Assembly (NCBI RefSeq): GCF_000515215.1
Contig: NZ_KI911557.1
Span: forward strand, 2,537,741 to 2,601,740
Direction: 5' to 3'
Origin: Methylomonas sp. 11b
Lineage (GTDB): Bacteria; Pseudomonadota; Gammaproteobacteria; Methylococcales; Methylomonadaceae
DNA length: 64,000 bases
Below the pieces are notes generated by a model that made no database searches, had not been told where the DNA came from, and was given only the letters and a program-made list of their open reading frames with translations. Positions 25,738 through 35,075 of the stretch are shown here, piece by piece. The position numbers were made by a program, and so were the translations under genes. The number at the start of each line of letters is the position of its first letter. The stretch's first letter is position 1.

Positions 25738-26733
25738 TTAAAGTCCGTTGGGTTGGTAGAGAACTACACGGCTGCCGGAGTCTTCGAAATTGAACGGCAC
25801 GTGAATCAGCTTGTCGAGGCGTTCGCGAATCGCGGCCTGTTTCTCCGGTTTAGCAAACAACAACAAGAAACCACCGCCACCAGCACCCAAAATCTTGCCG
25901 CCGATGGCGCCGGCATCCATTGCCGCATTGTATATTTCGTCGATCTCTGGGGTGGACACCCGTTCAGACAAACTGCGTTTGTAATGCCAACTGGCATCCA
26001 ACAGCCTACCGAACGATTCGATGGGTTCGCGGCCGTCCTGCAGCAATGCGATAGCCTCGTCGACCATCGCCCGCATCAGCTTCAGCTCTTTCTCGCGATT
26101 TTTCAAATTGTCGATTTTCGACTTCGCGACTTCGGAGGCAATACGCGAGAAGCCGGTAAAGCACAGCATCAAATGCTGACGAAGCTCTTGTTGGCGCTGT
26201 TGCGGGAGAATCACCGGCGCAACGTCGAAGGTATCGTTGGTATGAAACTCGATCCGGTTGAAACCACCGAAGGCCGCCGACACTTGATCTTGGGAACCGA
26301 CATTCTCACCAATCAAGTTTTGTTCGATGTGAATCGCGTCCCTAGCCAATCCATCCTTGTTGGTCATTCGTCCTTGCAAGGCTTGCAAGGCGTTCAACAA
26401 GCCGACGGTAAACGACGAGCTGGAACCCAAGCCGGAACGGGCAGGTAGGTCGCCATCGTGATGAATTTCCAGGCCTTCCTCAACATTCGCCCAGTTAAGC
26501 ACCGCGCGAACCGCGGGATGTTGAATTTCGTCGTTATGTTTGACGTTTTCGATCAGGGAATAGACGATGCGGTGTTTATGGTCGAAAAACGGCGGCAGAC
26601 GGCGGCAACTGATGTAGCAATATTTGTCGATCGAGGTCGACAGCACGGCGCCGCCATGCTCACGATACCAACCCGGGTAGTCGGTGCCACCACCGAAAAA
26701 CGAAATCCTGAACGGGGTTCTGGTGATAATCAA
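25738..26733 (-). CDS. hddA: GHMP kinase, probable D-glycero-D-manno-heptose 7-phosphate kinase (HddA-like)
   Basis: 331 residues. TPFRISFFGGGTDYPGWY is the N-terminal GHMP motif, LPARSGLGSSSSFTVGLLNA the ATP-binding loop (PxxxGLGSS), and GGKILGAGGGGFLLLF the C-terminal motif. HddA phosphorylates heptose 7-phosphate at C1, between GmhA and HddC. The start is TTG at 26733, preceded by GGGAG nine bases upstream and four bases after the radical SAM stop. Other sugar 1-kinases share this fold, so the heptose assignment rests on the operon partners gmhA and hddC. Confidence 0.82.
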   Translation of the reverse strand: MIITRTPFRISFFGGGTDYPGWYREHGGAVLSTSIDKYCYISCRRLPPFFDHKHRIVYSLIENVKHNDEIQHPAVRAVLNWANVEEGLEIHHDGDLPARSGLGSSSSFTVGLLNALQALQGRMTNKDGLARDAIHIEQNLIGENVGSQDQVSAAFGGFNRIEFHTNDTFDVAPVILPQQRQQELRQHLMLCFTGFSRIASEVAKSKIDNLKNREKELKLMRAMVDEAIALLQDGREPIESFGRLLDASWHYKRSLSERVSTPEIDEIYNAAMDAGAIGGKILGAGGGGFLLLFAKPEKQAAIRERLDKLIHVPFNFEDSGSRVVLYQPNGL

Positions 26734-26737
26734 GTGC

Positions 26738-28258
26738 TTAATCTCCCAACAATTTCCGCTTAAGGCGGATGCTCGCCATGTCCTCGATATTCTTGCGCTC
26801 CTGCACGCCGAAACGGCGCTCGGCTAGCTCAAGATAAGCGGGATTTGAAAAATAGGTTTGCCATGCCTGATCACGGAAGCGCAACACATCCTCCGAACTC
26901 AAATACTTGGTCGGCAACGGTTCGCATTCATACGACAGGAAGGCAAAGCCTTCGTAAGTCTTGGGCAGTTTCCAGCCGTTGCGTTTGGCAATATGGTACA
27001 TGGGACTGCCCGGCAAGGCCTGACAAGGATACATGTTGGCCATCTCGGTATTGAGCTCGATGGCAAGATCGAGCGTTTGCTGCATCGTTTCCAGCGTATC
27101 ATCCGGGAAGCCAAAGATATAGTTGCTGATGATGCTGATGCCGGCATCGCTGATCGTGTCGCACACGTCACGGATATTGACTTCCTTGAACGACCCCTTG
27201 GAAACTTCTTGACGCACCATCTGATTACCCGCCTCGACACCCAATGCCAGCCAATTTACACCAGCGCGCTTGAATAAATCGAGCGCATTGCGCCTGACAG
27301 TATCGACGCGGGAATAGGTCCACATATTAAAGTCGAAACCTCTATCGACCACGTTTTGCAGTATGGGCTCGTAGTACTTACGATTGAGAAAGAACATTTC
27401 GTCGCTGATGCGTAGCGTGCGAACGCCAAGCGTCGCCAGTTTTTCCATTTCGCGAATCACCCAGGCTGGCGACCAAAAACGCATGCCGCGGGAATGCGAG
27501 GCATCAATGCCGACGCTGTTATCGGACCGATTGACGATGTTGATCATGCAGAAATCGCAACCGAAATTACAACCTAGCGAGGTGTAAATAGCCGCGAACG
27601 GTGTGCGTTTATCGTGGCTGAACTCGGCATGCCAGAAATGCGCCCGGTAAAGGTCGAGTGGCTTGTCGCGGTAAGGCAGCAAATCCCAAGCATAACCCGG
27701 CAGGTCTTCGTCCATCCGTTCCTGCGGTACCACAGACTGAGGCGGGTTGAGCACGGGCAAGGCCGAAGAGCCCTGTTTATAGCCGATGCCCTTGACATGC
27801 GCCAAGTCGCTCTCGAGATTGCCTCTCAACAGATTATGCAATGCGTAAACGCCTTCGTTGAGCAACACAATATCGACGCAATTATGAGCCAGAACGTCCA
27901 ACGGCAAAGCACTCGTATGAGAACCAACGAAGGCAATCCGTATTTGGTTACCAACAGTATCCTTAAGCGCGCTAGCCAGAGCCAATGCACCGATCATGCT
28001 GGTTGTTCCGGAATTGGGATTTTGCCCGTAGACGACGAACACTACCAGACGTGGATTGAACTCATCAATGCGTTGCACCGATTGTTCAAGCGTCAAACGC
28101 TCAGCGTCGCAATCCATCAAGGCGACATCAAATCCCTTGCTTCGGCATGACTCCGCCAGTAACAGTGCCCATGTAGGGGGCTCGATAGCTGAATAGGTTT
28201 TAGCGAGATCCTGATAAGCCTTATTAGACGAATCTGGGTTTATGAACAATACATCCAT
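26738..28258 (-). CDS. Radical SAM protein with N-terminal cobalamin-binding-type domain
   Basis: 506 residues. Residues 1-150 form a Rossmann domain like B12-binding domains (DVLFINPDSSNKAYQDLA, then LVVFVVYGQNPNSG), but I do not see the DxHxxG motif supplying the cobalt-ligating His. The radical SAM core starts at AIYTSLGCNFGCDFCMINIV with Cys230, Cys234 and Cys237 in CX3CX2C spacing, followed by LRISDEMFFLNRKYY and WLALGVEAGNQMVRQEVSKG. Such proteins perform radical methylation, cyclisation or other hard C-H chemistry. It is the first gene of the long glycan operon; I infer modification of a sugar or lipid carrier. The exact reaction is unknown. Confidence 0.85.
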   Translation of the reverse strand: MDVLFINPDSSNKAYQDLAKTYSAIEPPTWALLLAESCRSKGFDVALMDCDAERLTLEQSVQRIDEFNPRLVVFVVYGQNPNSGTTSMIGALALASALKDTVGNQIRIAFVGSHTSALPLDVLAHNCVDIVLLNEGVYALHNLLRGNLESDLAHVKGIGYKQGSSALPVLNPPQSVVPQERMDEDLPGYAWDLLPYRDKPLDLYRAHFWHAEFSHDKRTPFAAIYTSLGCNFGCDFCMINIVNRSDNSVGIDASHSRGMRFWSPAWVIREMEKLATLGVRTLRISDEMFFLNRKYYEPILQNVVDRGFDFNMWTYSRVDTVRRNALDLFKRAGVNWLALGVEAGNQMVRQEVSKGSFKEVNIRDVCDTISDAGISIISNYIFGFPDDTLETMQQTLDLAIELNTEMANMYPCQALPGSPMYHIAKRNGWKLPKTYEGFAFLSYECEPLPTKYLSSEDVLRFRDQAWQTYFSNPAYLELAERRFGVQERKNIEDMASIRLKRKLLGD

Positions 28259-29599
28259 CTAGTATTTAAATATGTAGGGCCAAGGACTGTTGCGACTCAT
28301 CTAGATAACCGAAAAAACACAATCTAAAGCATCGACGCTTTTGTAATTGCGCTTCAATTTTCATTCGGCATCAATTGTCATACGCTGTAAAAAAGTCTCT
28401 CCAGGGACAGCTGACTCGTACACGATAAAACACCCTTACACTGCTTGCCGAAGCCTTAGTAGCGTTGTATATATTACGGTGTGCCCGCCCGCTTCTCTTT
28501 AAAATTGAAAACTCAATCAATTTAATAAATCGGTTCGATTTCAAACCAATAATAGCATCCTTGACTAGCTTCTGGTGCTAGTTGATTTAAGAGCCCGTTA
28601 AAAACGCAATTCGGTCAAAAATCACCCTCCAAATATAGCCTTACCATTAAAGCTTACTCATCGGCAACAACAAAAAATCAATAAATTATAGACAACATTT
28701 TGTAGCAACCATACTTATGGTTACTCAACGTGAAAAATAATTTCAATAGACTGTTGAAAAGGCGATTAGCAGAAGATAAAACGTAAGTATTTGACCAGAA
28801 ACTTTATACTTTATCTCTGAATTATTGTATTTATTCAACACGATATTAAGAGCTTAAAATGTTTTTTGTAAAAAAGCAATCTACGTTGCCAACCCATTTA
28901 ATAAGAGCCATGACTTACTTCATTCGATACAACCATGATCGATCAGCTCTGAATCGTCAAAATTAACCAAGCATTATTTGCACAGCGATCCTACACCGTA
29001 TCACCCCGATCTTGCCCGCTTCCACCTATAGACAGATTTAAGTTCGAAGGCTTCTGGTGATTAAAACAGAAAAAATGGTCGTGTCAAAATCCATCCTAAC
29101 CGAATTGTTCAAGATCTTACTCGGGTTATCAACAATCCGAGGACCTAATTGGTGAAAACGGCCTGCTCCGGGGAGTCGCTATTTTTGCCGAAAGATTTTT
29201 TCGGGCATCCTGCTGGAAAAAATCGGCAAAAATGACGCGACCGCTTATGCCTTCGGCGCCCCGATTCGTCCGCGTCACCTCGTTCCGACCCAACAAGGGG
29301 TCGAAACATCGGCTCTCGCATGACTTAACGCCGTGTCGCGATGCCTTGCAGGTTTTCTCCGCTTCGCTGCGAAAACCCGCCCGGCGCTACGGCTATCGGG
29401 GACTAAAAATCTTCACTTCGCTGGCGCTCCGTTTCCAAGATTTTCAGCGGACGCAATTTCCCCAAGACCAAAAGCTATCTTGCTCGGTGATACCGAGCAT
29501 AATGCGCAAATCGGGCTTAGCTTCAGAACGAAGTAGCGCTTGCCGCCGCGTGCTATCACCCCCGGCTATGGCATCGAACAACCAAGCCACCCCAAACCG
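28259..29599. other. Long stretch without recognisable genes; promoter region of the glycan operon
   Basis: About 1.3 kb. The first 700 bases are AT-rich and should contain the promoter for the leftward operon starting at 28258, though I cannot pick -35 and -10 boxes reliably. A small hairpin ACTAGC...GCTAGT lies at 28564-28582. The right part (about 29230-29600) changes to higher GC and contains several inverted repeats listed separately. The open frame from 29232 shows no protein character until it enters the ABC-transporter remnant. No JUMPstart/ops-like element was seen on the minus strand. Confidence 0.5.
29351..29499. repeat. Cluster of three inverted repeats (hairpins)
   Basis: Three hairpins within 150 bases. 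29351-29377 has arms GGTTTT / AAAACC with a GC-rich loop; 29406-29444 has arms AAAATCTT / AAGATTTT; 29481-29499 has arms TGCTCGG / CCGAGCA. The first two loops share the motif CTTCGCTG. This looks like a dispersed intergenic repeat or element end rather than a coding sequence. Whether copies occur elsewhere in the genome cannot be seen from the window. Confidence 0.6.
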
Positions 29600-30590
29600 G
29601 AACAACTGGCTTTTTCGCGCTTATCCACGTGAGTTTTTACGTTTCGATCCGCCAGCAATCCGGCGCACTACATTGTTTAGCGTTATGTCAGCGGGCACTG
29701 AACACGCGAGATTACTAATGCTGTTGCCGCTACTGACCTTAGCTGGCGGATTTGAAACTGAAGGTAGCCGTTTTACAGTGGCTCACCGCCTCCTCTCCAG
29801 GCTGAAGCTAAACTGGGATTTCGAAACCGCGCTTGTATTTTTGTGGGACTGATCACGGCGCAAGCCTGGCTCATGCCGCTCAGGGACCGGGAAAGCCGCT
29901 CACTGCAATTGCGCTTCGCCGATCATTTAAGACAACGGCTTTATGATGAGGCAGCCCATTCGCGCTGGAGCTTTCTAACAGACCAGCACAGCGACGAAAT
30001 TTTCAACGCTCTCACTTCCGAGACGCAGAGAATCGGCATCGGCACCTTTTTCCTTATGCACCTATTTACCCTATCTCTGCTGGCACTTGCCTACCTGTCC
30101 GTCGCCTTCCGCATGTCGCCCCTCTCACTCTGCTTGCACTGGGCATCGGTTTACTGCTTTGGCTTTTGCTAAGGAGCACGGACAGAGCAAGCAGGGAAAG
30201 CGGCATACTGCCAGGAGAAGCGAACCGCAACCTGCTCACCAGGACACAGGACTTACTGTACGCGTTGAAGCTCATAAAAATACACGACGAGGAAGCATGC
30301 CACATCCGCCGTTTCAATGATGCAGTCACCGACGTCAACCGGCGATTTATCGATTTCCAAAAATGCTGAACCCGCGCACAAATGACCTACCGCATGGGCG
30401 GTGCCGTTGCGCTTGCCTTACTCAGTGAGCGCCCACCCTGATCGACTTGACGCCTGCCCGTTTGCTTAACGATTGCCATATTCGCCCGTATGCGACCCCA
30501 CCTTTCTGAAATCGCCGGCGGTCGACAGCAATTACTGCACGTGCTGCCAGCGTTTTCGGCCCGGCAAAACCTATTGGCGGTTACCTCGCA
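29600..30590 (+). pseudogene. Frameshifted remnant of an ABC transporter membrane domain
   Basis: Pieces of one exporter-type TM domain lie in order in different plus-strand frames: FRAYPREFLRFDPPA and LLMLLPLLTLAGGF (from about 29607), then LITAQAWLMPLRDRESRSLQ and ADHLRQRLYDEAAHSRWSFL plus EIFNALTSETQRIGIGTFFL (29843-30170), then SGILPGEANRNLLTRTQDLL and KLIKIHDEEACHIRRFNDAV (30190-30366), then TYRMGGAVALALL (from about 30382), then ARMRPHLSEIAGGRQQLLHV (to about 30545). This follows the layout of half-size ABC exporters (helices with the conserved arginine-rich coupling segment), but there are several frameshifts and no ATPase domain. It is a decayed gene. The original substrate is unknown. 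Confidence 0.7.
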
Positions 30591-30672
30591 AACCGCGACT
30601 TTCGGCCTCCCCATGATAAGCCTGCACGGCTATACATCTTCTCCTTGCACTGAGAATCAAAGTGAGAAGCTG

Positions 30673-31079
30673 ATGAAAGAGGAGCGTCAGCCTTACCATG
30701 CTAGATCGCCCGAGGAACAGGCTCGAGCTAAGCCGATGAGGCCGCTATCGTAGCCAAGAGACGAGATGAGGGTGAAATTGCTTTACTAGACAGAAAGTAT
30801 CGGGATGCTTTGGAGCGAAGGGATATGCAAACGGCCAATTCTCTTAAAAGTTTGATAGATACAAAATTAAAAATCCTCAAAGGAGTACCAGACAGTTATA
30901 GCGATAAATTGAGTGATCAGGCAGCAGCGTTACATGGGCAAATGTCTGCTCGACAAGCTGAAATGAATGCTCGTATCCAAGGTCAAAAAATGCAGATGGA
31001 GAGTCAGATGCATCGTATGGAAACTCAAATGCTGCAACAGCAACAGCAGCAGCAAATTCAGCAGCGTCTATTCCAATGA
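30673..31079 (+). pseudogene. Gln/Met-rich coiled-coil protein gene with a single frameshift
   Basis: ATG at 30673 starts MKEERQPYHARSPEEQARAK, which runs into a stop at 30751. One base slipped near 30730 joins it smoothly to ADEAAIVAKRRDEGEIALLD and LDRKYRDALERRDMQTANSL, continuing to a heptad-rich, Gln-rich end (QMHRMETQMLQQQQQQQIQQ) and TGA at 31077-31079. The combined product would be about 135 residues, mostly helical and hydrophilic. It could be a pseudogene, a sequencing slip, or the intact downstream part may start at a TTG (30810). No family is recognised. It ends next to the tRNA cluster in the scar region. Confidence 0.45.
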
Positions 31080-31386
31080 TGCCATTATCACCTGTTTAGA
31101 TTGGCATCCAGAGAGAGTCAGAAATAGATCATATACCCCTAGCTTACCAAACGCCCCCAGATCTAACCATCCCCCCCCCAGGGTCTAGGAATTAGAAATT
31201 GACCAGGAACTTGCTTGGACTGACAGGAAGAAAGGAAAAAAATGAAGTAAAGTAGATACAGGCAAGGCGAAACCCTGTCCTTTTTTTGTCCTTTTTAAAC
31301 GGACGAACAGCTAGTATTGATTGACTTGCAGAATCAGATCTTTGGAGAATTTCTTATCTATCAGACTGATAAATAAGTTGGAATGG
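31080..31386. other. Intergenic stretch downstream of the tRNA cluster
   Basis: About 300 bases between the coiled-coil remnant and tRNA-His. It has low-complexity tracts (C9 near 31169, A- and T-rich runs near 31230-31300). It should include the 3' end of the leftward tRNA transcript, but no clear stem plus T-run was found on the minus strand. Confidence 0.45.
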
Positions 31387-31463
31387 TGGGGTGAACGATG
31401 GGGCTCGAACCCACGACAACCGGAATCACAATCCGGGACTCTACCAACTGAGCTACGCTCACC
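31387..31463 (-). tRNA. tRNA-His (GTG)
   Basis: The minus strand folds as a cloverleaf: acceptor GTGAGCG paired with CGTTCAC, D-loop GCTCAGTTGGTAGAG, anticodon loop ATTGTGATT with GTG, T-loop GGTTCGAGCCC. The extra 5' G opposite C73, diagnostic of tRNA-His, is present (base 31463), and CCA is encoded (31387-31389). It is the last of three tRNA genes transcribed leftward. Confidence 0.97.
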
Positions 31464-31483
31464 ATAATGATGAATTTTTGCGA

Positions 31484-31560
31484 TGGCACGCTTGGCAGGA
31501 CTCGAACCTGCGACCCTCGGCTTAGAAGGCCGATGCTCTATCCAGCTGAGCTACAAGCGC
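31484..31560 (-). tRNA. tRNA-Arg (TCT)
   Basis: 77-base cloverleaf on the minus strand: acceptor GCGCTTG with CAAGCGT, D-arm GCTCAGCTGGATAGAGC, anticodon loop CTTCTAA (TCT), T-arm GCAGGTTCGAGTCCTGC, encoded CCA at the 3' end (31484-31486). It reads AGA codons. It is the middle gene of the Pro-Arg-His cluster. Confidence 0.97.
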
Positions 31561-31566
31561 AAATCT

Positions 31567-31643
31567 TGGTCGGGGTAGAGAGATTCGAACTCCCGACATT
31601 CTGCTCCCAAAGCAGACGCGCTACCAGACTGCGCTATACCCCG
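31567..31643 (-). tRNA. tRNA-Pro (TGG)
   Basis: 77-base cloverleaf on the minus strand: acceptor CGGGGTA with TACCCCG, D-arm GCGCAGTCTGGTAGCGC, anticodon loop TTTGGGA (TGG), T-arm GGGAGTTCGAATCTCTC, encoded CCA (31567-31569). First gene of the cluster, only six bases from tRNA-Arg, so the three are surely one transcript. The cluster resembles the enterobacterial Arg-His-Leu-Pro operon in content. Confidence 0.97.
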
Positions 31644-31804
31644 AATTGACCTTCTTATTATCCCGAAGAGCAGAAGCACTCCAGAAAGATCGCTATCATA
31701 AAGACATAGATTAATTACGTCAACAGATTTTTTACTTTTCACTAACAAACTCTTTTTAGCCTATTACTGATCAGCACAAACATCGACATAATGTATTTGA
31801 AGTT

Positions 31805-34042
31805 TTAATCCACGACGCAGTCCAGTCCGTCCACTTTTTGGAAGCCACGCGGCAATGCTGTGCCACGATTGGCACGATGACCGGTATATTGAGCAATATC
31901 CATAGCTTTGAGCGTGACATGCCGTTTACCGGAGACGATTTTCAATTCGCTGTTCGCCGACAGCGCTGTTACCGCAACCACCGCATCCTTACCGGAAGCC
32001 AAGTCCCCGCCAGGAATCTGAATCAGCTTATTCCCCTTGCCTTTCGCCAGCTCGGGCAGATCCAACGCCGGAAATATCAACAATCTGCCCTGCAATGTTG
32101 CAACCGCCAGCAAGTCGTGACCAGTTGGAATTGACGCTGGGGTTAAAACTTTGGCGCCAGTCGGCAAACTCAACAGGGCCTTACCGGCCTTATTTTTACT
32201 TTGCAGTTCTTTTAACTGCACTCGAAAACCATAACCTGCATTGCTAGCAATCAACAACCAATCGTCAGGCTGCCCGGTGAACACATCGGTAAACAAACTG
32301 CCGGGCGGCGGATTAAGCCGACCTGTCAGCGGCTCACCCTGACTGCGCGCGGACGGCAGATCGTGGGTGGTAATCGTATAGACCCGCCCGGTGGAATCCA
32401 ACACATAAGCAGCCTGGGTAGTTCGGCCTCGCGCTGACGACAAATAGGCATCGCCGGCTCGATAGCTGAGACTTTCCACCTCGATGTCGTAACCCTTCGC
32501 AGCGCGTATCCAGCCTTTTTGCGACAGAATAATAGTGACCGGCTCATTGGCGATTAGCTCTGTGGTATCCAACGCCTGCGCAGCATCACGCGCGACGATG
32601 GGCGAACGACGATCATCGCCGTATTTTTCCGCGTCGCGCTCGATTTCCTTGCGGATCAGACGATTCAGCAATCGCTCGGAACCCAAGGTTTTTTCCAGCG
32701 CCTGCCGTTCTTGCTCCAATTCGTCTTGTTCGCCGCGAATCTTCATTTCTTCCAGCTTGGCTAAGTGGCGCAGCTTCAGTTCAAGGATGGCTTCGGCTTG
32801 CAAATCGCTCAAGCCAAACCTCTCCATCAAAACCGGCTTGGGATGATCTTCGGCTCTGATGATGGCAATCACTTCGTCGATATTCAGATAAGCGATGAGC
32901 AAACCTTCCAGAATATGCAAACGTGCCAGCACTTTATCCAAGCGATATTGCAAACGGCGGCGCACGGTTTCGGTTCTGAAGCTGATCCATTCGGTCAAAA
33001 TCATCCGTAGATTTTTGACCTGCGGCTTCCCGTTCAAACCGATCATATTCATATTGACCCGGTAATTTTTCTCCAGATCAGTGGTGGCGAATAAATGCGA
33101 CATTACCGCATCGACATCGATGCGCTTGGTCTTGGGAATAACCAGCAAGCGGGTGGGATTCTCGTGATCGGATTCGTCGCGTAAATCCTCGATCATTGGC
33201 AGCTTTTTTGCCAGCATTTGCGCGGCAATTTGTTCCAGCAACTTGGCGCCGGAGACTTGATGCGGCAAAGCGGTGATGACGATGTTGCCATCTTCCAGCT
33301 CATATTTGGCACGCATCTTCACCGAGCCATTGCCGGTCGCATACATTTTTTGAATATCGGCGGTAGACGTGACGATCTCGGCATCAGTTGGATAATCCGG
33401 CCCCTTGATATGCGTCAGCAGGTTTTCCAGTGGCGTTTCAGGATCGTCCAGTAATTGCAGACAGGCGTTGGCGACTTCGCGCAGATTGTGCGGCGGAATG
33501 TCGGTGGCCATACCCACTGCAATGCCCATGGTGCCGTTCAACAGCACATTCGGCAAGCGGGCCGGCATCAGGCTGGGCTCTTTCAAGGTGCCGTCGAAAT
33601 TGTCGGTCCAGTCCACCGTGCCTTGACCCAATTCGCTGAGCAGGGTTTGCGCATAGGCGGTTAAGCGGGATTCGGTATAACGCATCGCCGCGAAGGATTT
33701 TGGGTCGTCCGGTGAACCCCAGTTGCCCTGGCCGTCGATTAACGGATAGCGATAAGAAAAGTCCTGCGCCATCAACACCATGGCTTCGTAGCAAGCAGAA
33801 TCACCATGCGGATGGTATTTACCCAGCACGTCACCGACGGTGCGTGCCGATTTTTTGTACTTGGCCAGCGCGGTCAAACCCAGTTCCGACATCGCATACA
33901 CGATCCGGCGCTGTACTGGTTTCAGGCCGTCGCCGATGTGCGGCAAAGCCCGGTCCAAAATCACGTACATGGAGTAATCCAGGTAGGCTTTTTCGGTGAA
34001 TTCTTTTAGCGGGAGTTGTTCGAAGTTTTCCTGTACACCCAT
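31805..34042 (-). CDS. parC: DNA topoisomerase IV subunit A
   Basis: 745 residues, standard ParC length. The N-terminal DNA-cleavage core has [40 protein letters not shown] and [10 protein letters not shown] with the catalytic Tyr122. The quinolone region [13 protein letters not shown] keeps the wild-type-like Ser and Glu. The C-terminal beta-propeller (from about residue 500) has the ParC-type blades ([20 protein letters not shown]). ParC with ParE decatenates daughter chromosomes. The gene stands alone, downstream of the leftward tRNA promoter region and divergent from fnr. Confidence 0.97.
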   Translation of the reverse strand: MGVQENFEQLPLKEFTEKAYLDYSMYVILDRALPHIGDGLKPVQRRIVYAMSELGLTALAKYKKSARTVGDVLGKYHPHGDSACYEAMVLMAQDFSYRYPLIDGQGNWGSPDDPKSFAAMRYTESRLTAYAQTLLSELGQGTVDWTDNFDGTLKEPSLMPARLPNVLLNGTMGIAVGMATDIPPHNLREVANACLQLLDDPETPLENLLTHIKGPDYPTDAEIVTSTADIQKMYATGNGSVKMRAKYELEDGNIVITALPHQVSGAKLLEQIAAQMLAKKLPMIEDLRDESDHENPTRLLVIPKTKRIDVDAVMSHLFATTDLEKNYRVNMNMIGLNGKPQVKNLRMILTEWISFRTETVRRRLQYRLDKVLARLHILEGLLIAYLNIDEVIAIIRAEDHPKPVLMERFGLSDLQAEAILELKLRHLAKLEEMKIRGEQDELEQERQALEKTLGSERLLNRLIRKEIERDAEKYGDDRRSPIVARDAAQALDTTELIANEPVTIILSQKGWIRAAKGYDIEVESLSYRAGDAYLSSARGRTTQAAYVLDSTGRVYTITTHDLPSARSQGEPLTGRLNPPPGSLFTDVFTGQPDDWLLIASNAGYGFRVQLKELQSKNKAGKALLSLPTGAKVLTPASIPTGHDLLAVATLQGRLLIFPALDLPELAKGKGNKLIQIPGGDLASGKDAVVAVTALSANSELKIVSGKRHVTLKAMDIAQYTGHRANRGTALPRGFQKVDGLDCVVD

Positions 34043-34274
34043 TGTTTTGCGAATATTCCTGTGTTGTAAGCCGGCGAATGGCGGCGCGATATAGGGTCGC
34101 TAAAATACCATAGTCACGAAAGGATGGCGTATCGGAAATCGGATGCAGTCAGCTGGACAAGCCTGGCTGGACCAGGAAAGACGCGGAAAAATCTCACGCG
34201 AGCACAAGGCAAGGCAAGTAATTTATCAAGCTCTGTTACTATGCAATTTACAGCGACATTAACCAAGGGCAAAC

Positions 34275-35024
34275 GTGACTGAAACCAACTCCACCAAGGT
34301 CAATTGCCAAAACTGCAAGCTGTCCGAATTATGTTTGCCATTTGGTCTACAACAGTCCGAAGTCGAAGAACTGGTGAATATAATTCGCGAACGGCGGCCG
34401 CTGCATATTGACGATTTACTTTATCGGCAAGGCGATACTTGTCGCAGTTTGTATGCCATTAAATCAGGCTCTTTCCGGAGCTTTATCGCTAACGCGGAAG
34501 GCGAAGAACAAACCATGGGATTTTATTTGCCCGGAGAATTGATGGGGCTGGATTCGCTGCAATATGGACGTTTTACTTGTACCACAGTTGCGCTGGAAAC
34601 CGCCTCGGTTTGCGAACTGCCGTTAAGCAATCTCAATGAATTATGCGGCAAGATACCTAGCTTACATAGCCAGCTGATGCGAATTTTAGGTAAGGAAATT
34701 GCGTCCGATCACGACAAGATTATCTTGCTTGGACATCGCTCCGCTAAGGAACGGATGGCGACTTTTTTATTGATGCTCTCGCAACGCTATGCAGCATTGG
34801 GTTTTTCCAGCACCTCATTCAATTTAACGATGAGCCGTCTGCATATCGCCAATTTTCTGGGTCTGACGATTGAAACAGTCAGCCGACAGCTTGCTTATTT
34901 AAGCCAACAAGGGGTTATTTCCGTTAAGCAACGCGGGATAAAAATCCACAATTTAAGCGCGTTGAGAACCGCGGTTAATTCTTGCACTATAAATTGCACA
35001 GCCCACGCCGGTGTCCCGGATTGA
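34275..35024 (+). CDS. fnr: FNR-type oxygen-sensing transcription regulator
   Basis: 249 residues from GTG at 34275. The N terminus has NCQNCKLSELCLP (Cys11, Cys14, Cys20) and a fourth Cys at 113 (TASVCELP); this spacing matches the [4Fe-4S] ligands of E. coli FNR. A cyclic-nucleotide-type beta barrel follows, then a dimer helix and HTH LTMSRLHIANFLGLTIETVS with the E-x-x-S-R recognition residues. It should dimerise without oxygen and bind TTGAT-N4-ATCAA sites. A near-consensus site lies at 35321-35334. Under oxygen the cluster is lost and the protein is inactive. Confidence 0.95.
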   Translation: MTETNSTKVNCQNCKLSELCLPFGLQQSEVEELVNIIRERRPLHIDDLLYRQGDTCRSLYAIKSGSFRSFIANAEGEEQTMGFYLPGELMGLDSLQYGRFTCTTVALETASVCELPLSNLNELCGKIPSLHSQLMRILGKEIASDHDKIILLGHRSAKERMATFLLMLSQRYAALGFSSTSFNLTMSRLHIANFLGLTIETVSRQLAYLSQQGVISVKQRGIKIHNLSALRTAVNSCTINCTAHAGVPD

Positions 35025-35075
35025 TATTGCCGGACCGAAAAGACACGGCAATATCGCATTCCAAGCTAAAGCCGC

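Noticed and set aside
28259..28500. JUMPstart/ops element upstream of the glycan operon
   Set aside because: No GGCGGTAGC-type sequence was found on the minus strand, so RfaH-type control is not supported.
29232..29606. Open frame before the ABC transporter remnant
   Set aside because: Its product shows no protein character and covers hairpin repeats; only the part after about 29607 matches a transporter.
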